A stretch of 64,000 nt of DNA, from positions 20,476,288-20,540,287 of the forward strand of contig CM069605.1 of the NCBI GenBank assembly GCA_035771175.1, written 5' to 3'. The position numbers and the translations under genes are program-made. Source of the DNA: Paratinospora sagittata (taxonomy: Eukaryota; Streptophyta; Magnoliopsida; Ranunculales; Menispermaceae). This document shows, piece after piece, positions 61,707-64,000 of this stretch; within the stretch, counting starts at the first letter, position 1; each line of letters begins with the position of its first letter. Under the pieces are notes generated by a model that was not told the origin of the DNA, made no database searches, and was given only the letters and a program-made list of their open reading frames with translations.

Positions 61707-62297
61707 ATGTCTTTCATGGAAGGTTTCCTAGCTTACTTGGCGGATTCTCCACAAAGTGGAAATGACGCCAATAAACCGCTTCGTGATAAGGTAGTGATTG
61801 CTCAGCCCTTAGAGGAGAGGGAGTCTGAGAGCGTCGAGATCCTTAGCCAAGGTGATGCCGCCCTCAATCGCTGCTCTGCTTGGGATTGAGCTCACAGTGA
61901 GAGGGTCTCAGATGAGTCGAGCACGTCCTGTCGCCGAGCCGAGGAGGTCTCCTCGGATGATGAAGCGATCGAAGTTGAGTCCGAGTACGAAACTGAGTCG
62001 GATAAGGGTGTAGCTGAGGCAAGTCCTTCTTTTTCTGTTGATGAGTTCTCTTCCTCGGTCACTGAGGACCATCTTACTTATTTGAGGGCTCTACTCGACA
62101 TTCCACCTTCTATCCATATGCGAGTTCCCAGGCGCAACAACAGACCGAGCTGCCCTAAGAAAGGTTGGGTAACCTTTTATACTAACTATTTTAAGTACGG
62201 GGCCACTCTTCCCCTACCCAAAGTCGTATGTCGCCTTTTGGCCGATCTGAGTGTTGCCCCAGCTTAGCTCAGCCTCAATGTTTGGTGGGCCTTCCTC
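61707..62297 (+). pseudogene. Broken gag-like frame of a gypsy-type retrotransposon (PF04195-like region)
   Basis: One frame from MSFMEGFLAYLADSPQSG runs through an acidic, Ser-rich stretch (SSDDEAIEVESEYETESD) into GWVTFYTNYFKYGATLPLP and LSVAPA. The latter resembles the putative gypsy-type transposon domain found at the start of many large plant gypsy gag proteins. Two in-frame stops interrupt it, TGA at 61887-61889 and TAG just after LSVAPA near 62265; beyond it LSLNVWWAFL still continues the family pattern. The frame is cut by the satellite at 62298. It is a dead fragment. Confidence 0.65.
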
Positions 62298-64000
62298 ATT
62301 GAACAATGTTTTGAATCAACTCGTTTTGTACTCTCTTGCTCTTTAACCTGCAACTTCTAATTTTATAAAACACTAATTCTCTGATTTTCAAAACTACAAC
62401 ACACATGATTTTTGCAAGTTAGATCGAGCTTTCCAAAGAGTTTTCCAAGAGAAGAAGCCTCGAATTGAATCAAAATTGCAATCTGTCTTGATGATAACGT
62501 CATTGTTCAGCAAGTACTTCATCTTATTCCTTTTGTGCTTAGATTTGCAGAGGCTATCCTTTGTTTTAATTTGTAAGTATATGAAATGGTCTCGGAAAGA
62601 TAACACATCAAAAACGAACACATCACCTTCATTGCATCAAGAACACATCAAACAATAGCTTTCGAAGTCTACAAAAGATCAAGCTCGAAGAACGATGACA
62701 TATCTCATGTCTAATGCATTAGTTTGATCTTTGGTGTGTAGGGTAAAATCTCGATCAATCTCAGCACTAAAACTCTGAAAATTGCAAAGTCTTCAAAATC
62801 ACTTCGATATAGTATTTCATTTTGAGAAAATGATGTTCGAAAGGTTTTAATCATAATTTCAATGAGATTCGAATTATTTAAAAATTATTAATCTTATATC
62901 AATATGTTTTGTGTAAATGGAATGGTTCTTAAGTGTCAAAATATTAATTTTTCAAAAATAAGGCTATCCAGCAATTGGCCAAAATATTCCAGAAGGCGCT
63001 AGCGCACTATCCGTGTTGATAGCACGCTGATAGGGTTCTATAATAAAACATATGTTTTTCTGGAAAATTATCTATAGCGCGCTATCCCCTTTGATAACTC
63101 GTTATAAAGCTGTTGTAGTGATCTTTCCATTTTTAGTGAGATGGGCAATAGCGCGCTACAAGCCTTGCTAACACGCTATCGGAAAGTCTGAAAAACTCGA
63201 GCTCACGGGTTTGTGTATATCGACCTGCTATAGCCTGCTAAAAAAGAACATGATACACAACCCAATAGCTCGCTATCCACGTCTGAGACAAAAATTTGAT
63301 ATTTCTGGCGAGAAAAACCTGGACACTTATGCTTGCTCGATTTTTCTATTCCTTACACAGTTTTGCAAGGTAATCTTTATTGAAATATTTTCTACAAACA
63401 CCTAGATGATTCCCATTGTCTCGCACGCCCAAAACAACTTTAGATTGAACAATGTTTTGAATCAACTCGTTTTGTACTCTCTTGCACTTTAACCTGCAAC
63501 TTCTAATTTTATAAAACACTAATTCTCTGATTTTCAAAAGTACAACACACATGAATTTTGCAAGTTAGATTGAGCTTTCCAAAGAGTTTTCCAAGAGAAG
63601 AAGCCTCGAATTGAATCAAAATTGCAATCTGTCTTGATGATAACGTCATTGTTCAGCAAGTTCTTCATCTTACTCCTTTTGTGCTTAGATTTGCAGAGGC
63701 TATCCTTTGTTTTAATTTGTAAGTATATGAAGTGGTCTCGGAAAGATAACACATCAAAAACGAACACATCACCTTCATTGCATCAAGAACACATCAAACA
63801 ATAGCTTTCGAAGTCTACAAAAGATCAAGCTCGAGGAACGATGACATATCTCATGTCTAATGCATTAGTTTGATCTTTGGTGTGTAGGGTAAAATCTCGA
63901 TCAATCTCAGCACTAAAACTCTGAAAATTGCAAAGTCTTCAAAATCACTTCGATATAGTATTTCATTTTGAGAAAATGATGTTCGAAAGGTTTTAATCAT
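62298..64000 (-). repeat. Satellite array block E, inverted (about 1.5 monomers)
   Basis: The same satellite runs in the opposite orientation to blocks A-D. The word ATTGAACAATGTTTTGAATCAA starts at 62298 and again at 63444, giving a period of 1,146 bp; the equivalent anchor is at 63405. The paired palindromes are still present (GATAGCGTGTTAGC and its partner, 20 bp apart, near 63146-63181). Variants such as TTCGAACATCATTTTC link it to the monomer at 8.8 kb. It continues past the window end. Confidence 0.95.

Overview
This is plant nuclear DNA, almost certainly from an angiosperm. The evidence is AT-rich non-coding tandem repeats, LTR retrotransposons with 5-bp target duplications, a primer site matching plant initiator tRNA-Met, a chromodomain-bearing Ty3/gypsy pol, and an intron-containing RWP-RK (RKD) transcription-factor gene. 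No cellular single-copy locus, rRNA or tRNA gene was found. The species cannot be named from the sequence.

The backbone is one large tandem array of a satellite with an unusually long monomer of about 1,146 bp. It occupies 1137-9603, 13249-30378, 33362-35395, 42872-60038 and, in inverted orientation, 62298-64000. About 40 full or partial monomers are present. Monomers at 43-57 kb are nearly identical and carry higher-order periodicity: a 6-monomer block of 6,864 bp and a 2-monomer block of about 2,293 bp. Monomers near 58.6-60 kb and in the inverted arm are more diverged. Each monomer holds a cluster of 14-bp imperfect palindromes (consensus GATAGCGNGCTATC) arranged in pairs 20 bp apart, with pairs 74-75 bp apart.

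Five foreign segments interrupt the array. (1) 1-1136 is a rearranged LTR element whose right end is an inverted LTR start. (2) 9604-13248 (minus) is an internally deleted Ty3/gypsy chromovirus with TSD TCGAG that keeps only RNase H, part of integrase, the chromodomain and the 3' LTR. (3) 30379-33361 is a 2,983-bp solo LTR with TSD GATTC. (4) 35396-42871 (plus) is a very young LTR retrotransposon with TSD CCAAA. It has lost nearly all of gag-pol and carries, antisense, an apparently intact five-exon RKD-type RWP-RK gene. (5) 60039-62297 is a fragment of a different retrotransposon with a broken gag-like frame, sitting exactly where the satellite changes orientation.

Elements 1, 2 and 4 belong to one LTR family (TGTAATACCC...TGTNACA). 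Their LTRs hold a variable array of about 20-bp units, each centred on GAACGTTC, upstream of a TATATAAG box. Element 4 shares its 3' internal end with element 2, so it looks like a non-autonomous derivative of that chromovirus family. The short ORFs that recur in every satellite monomer are treated as non-coding.
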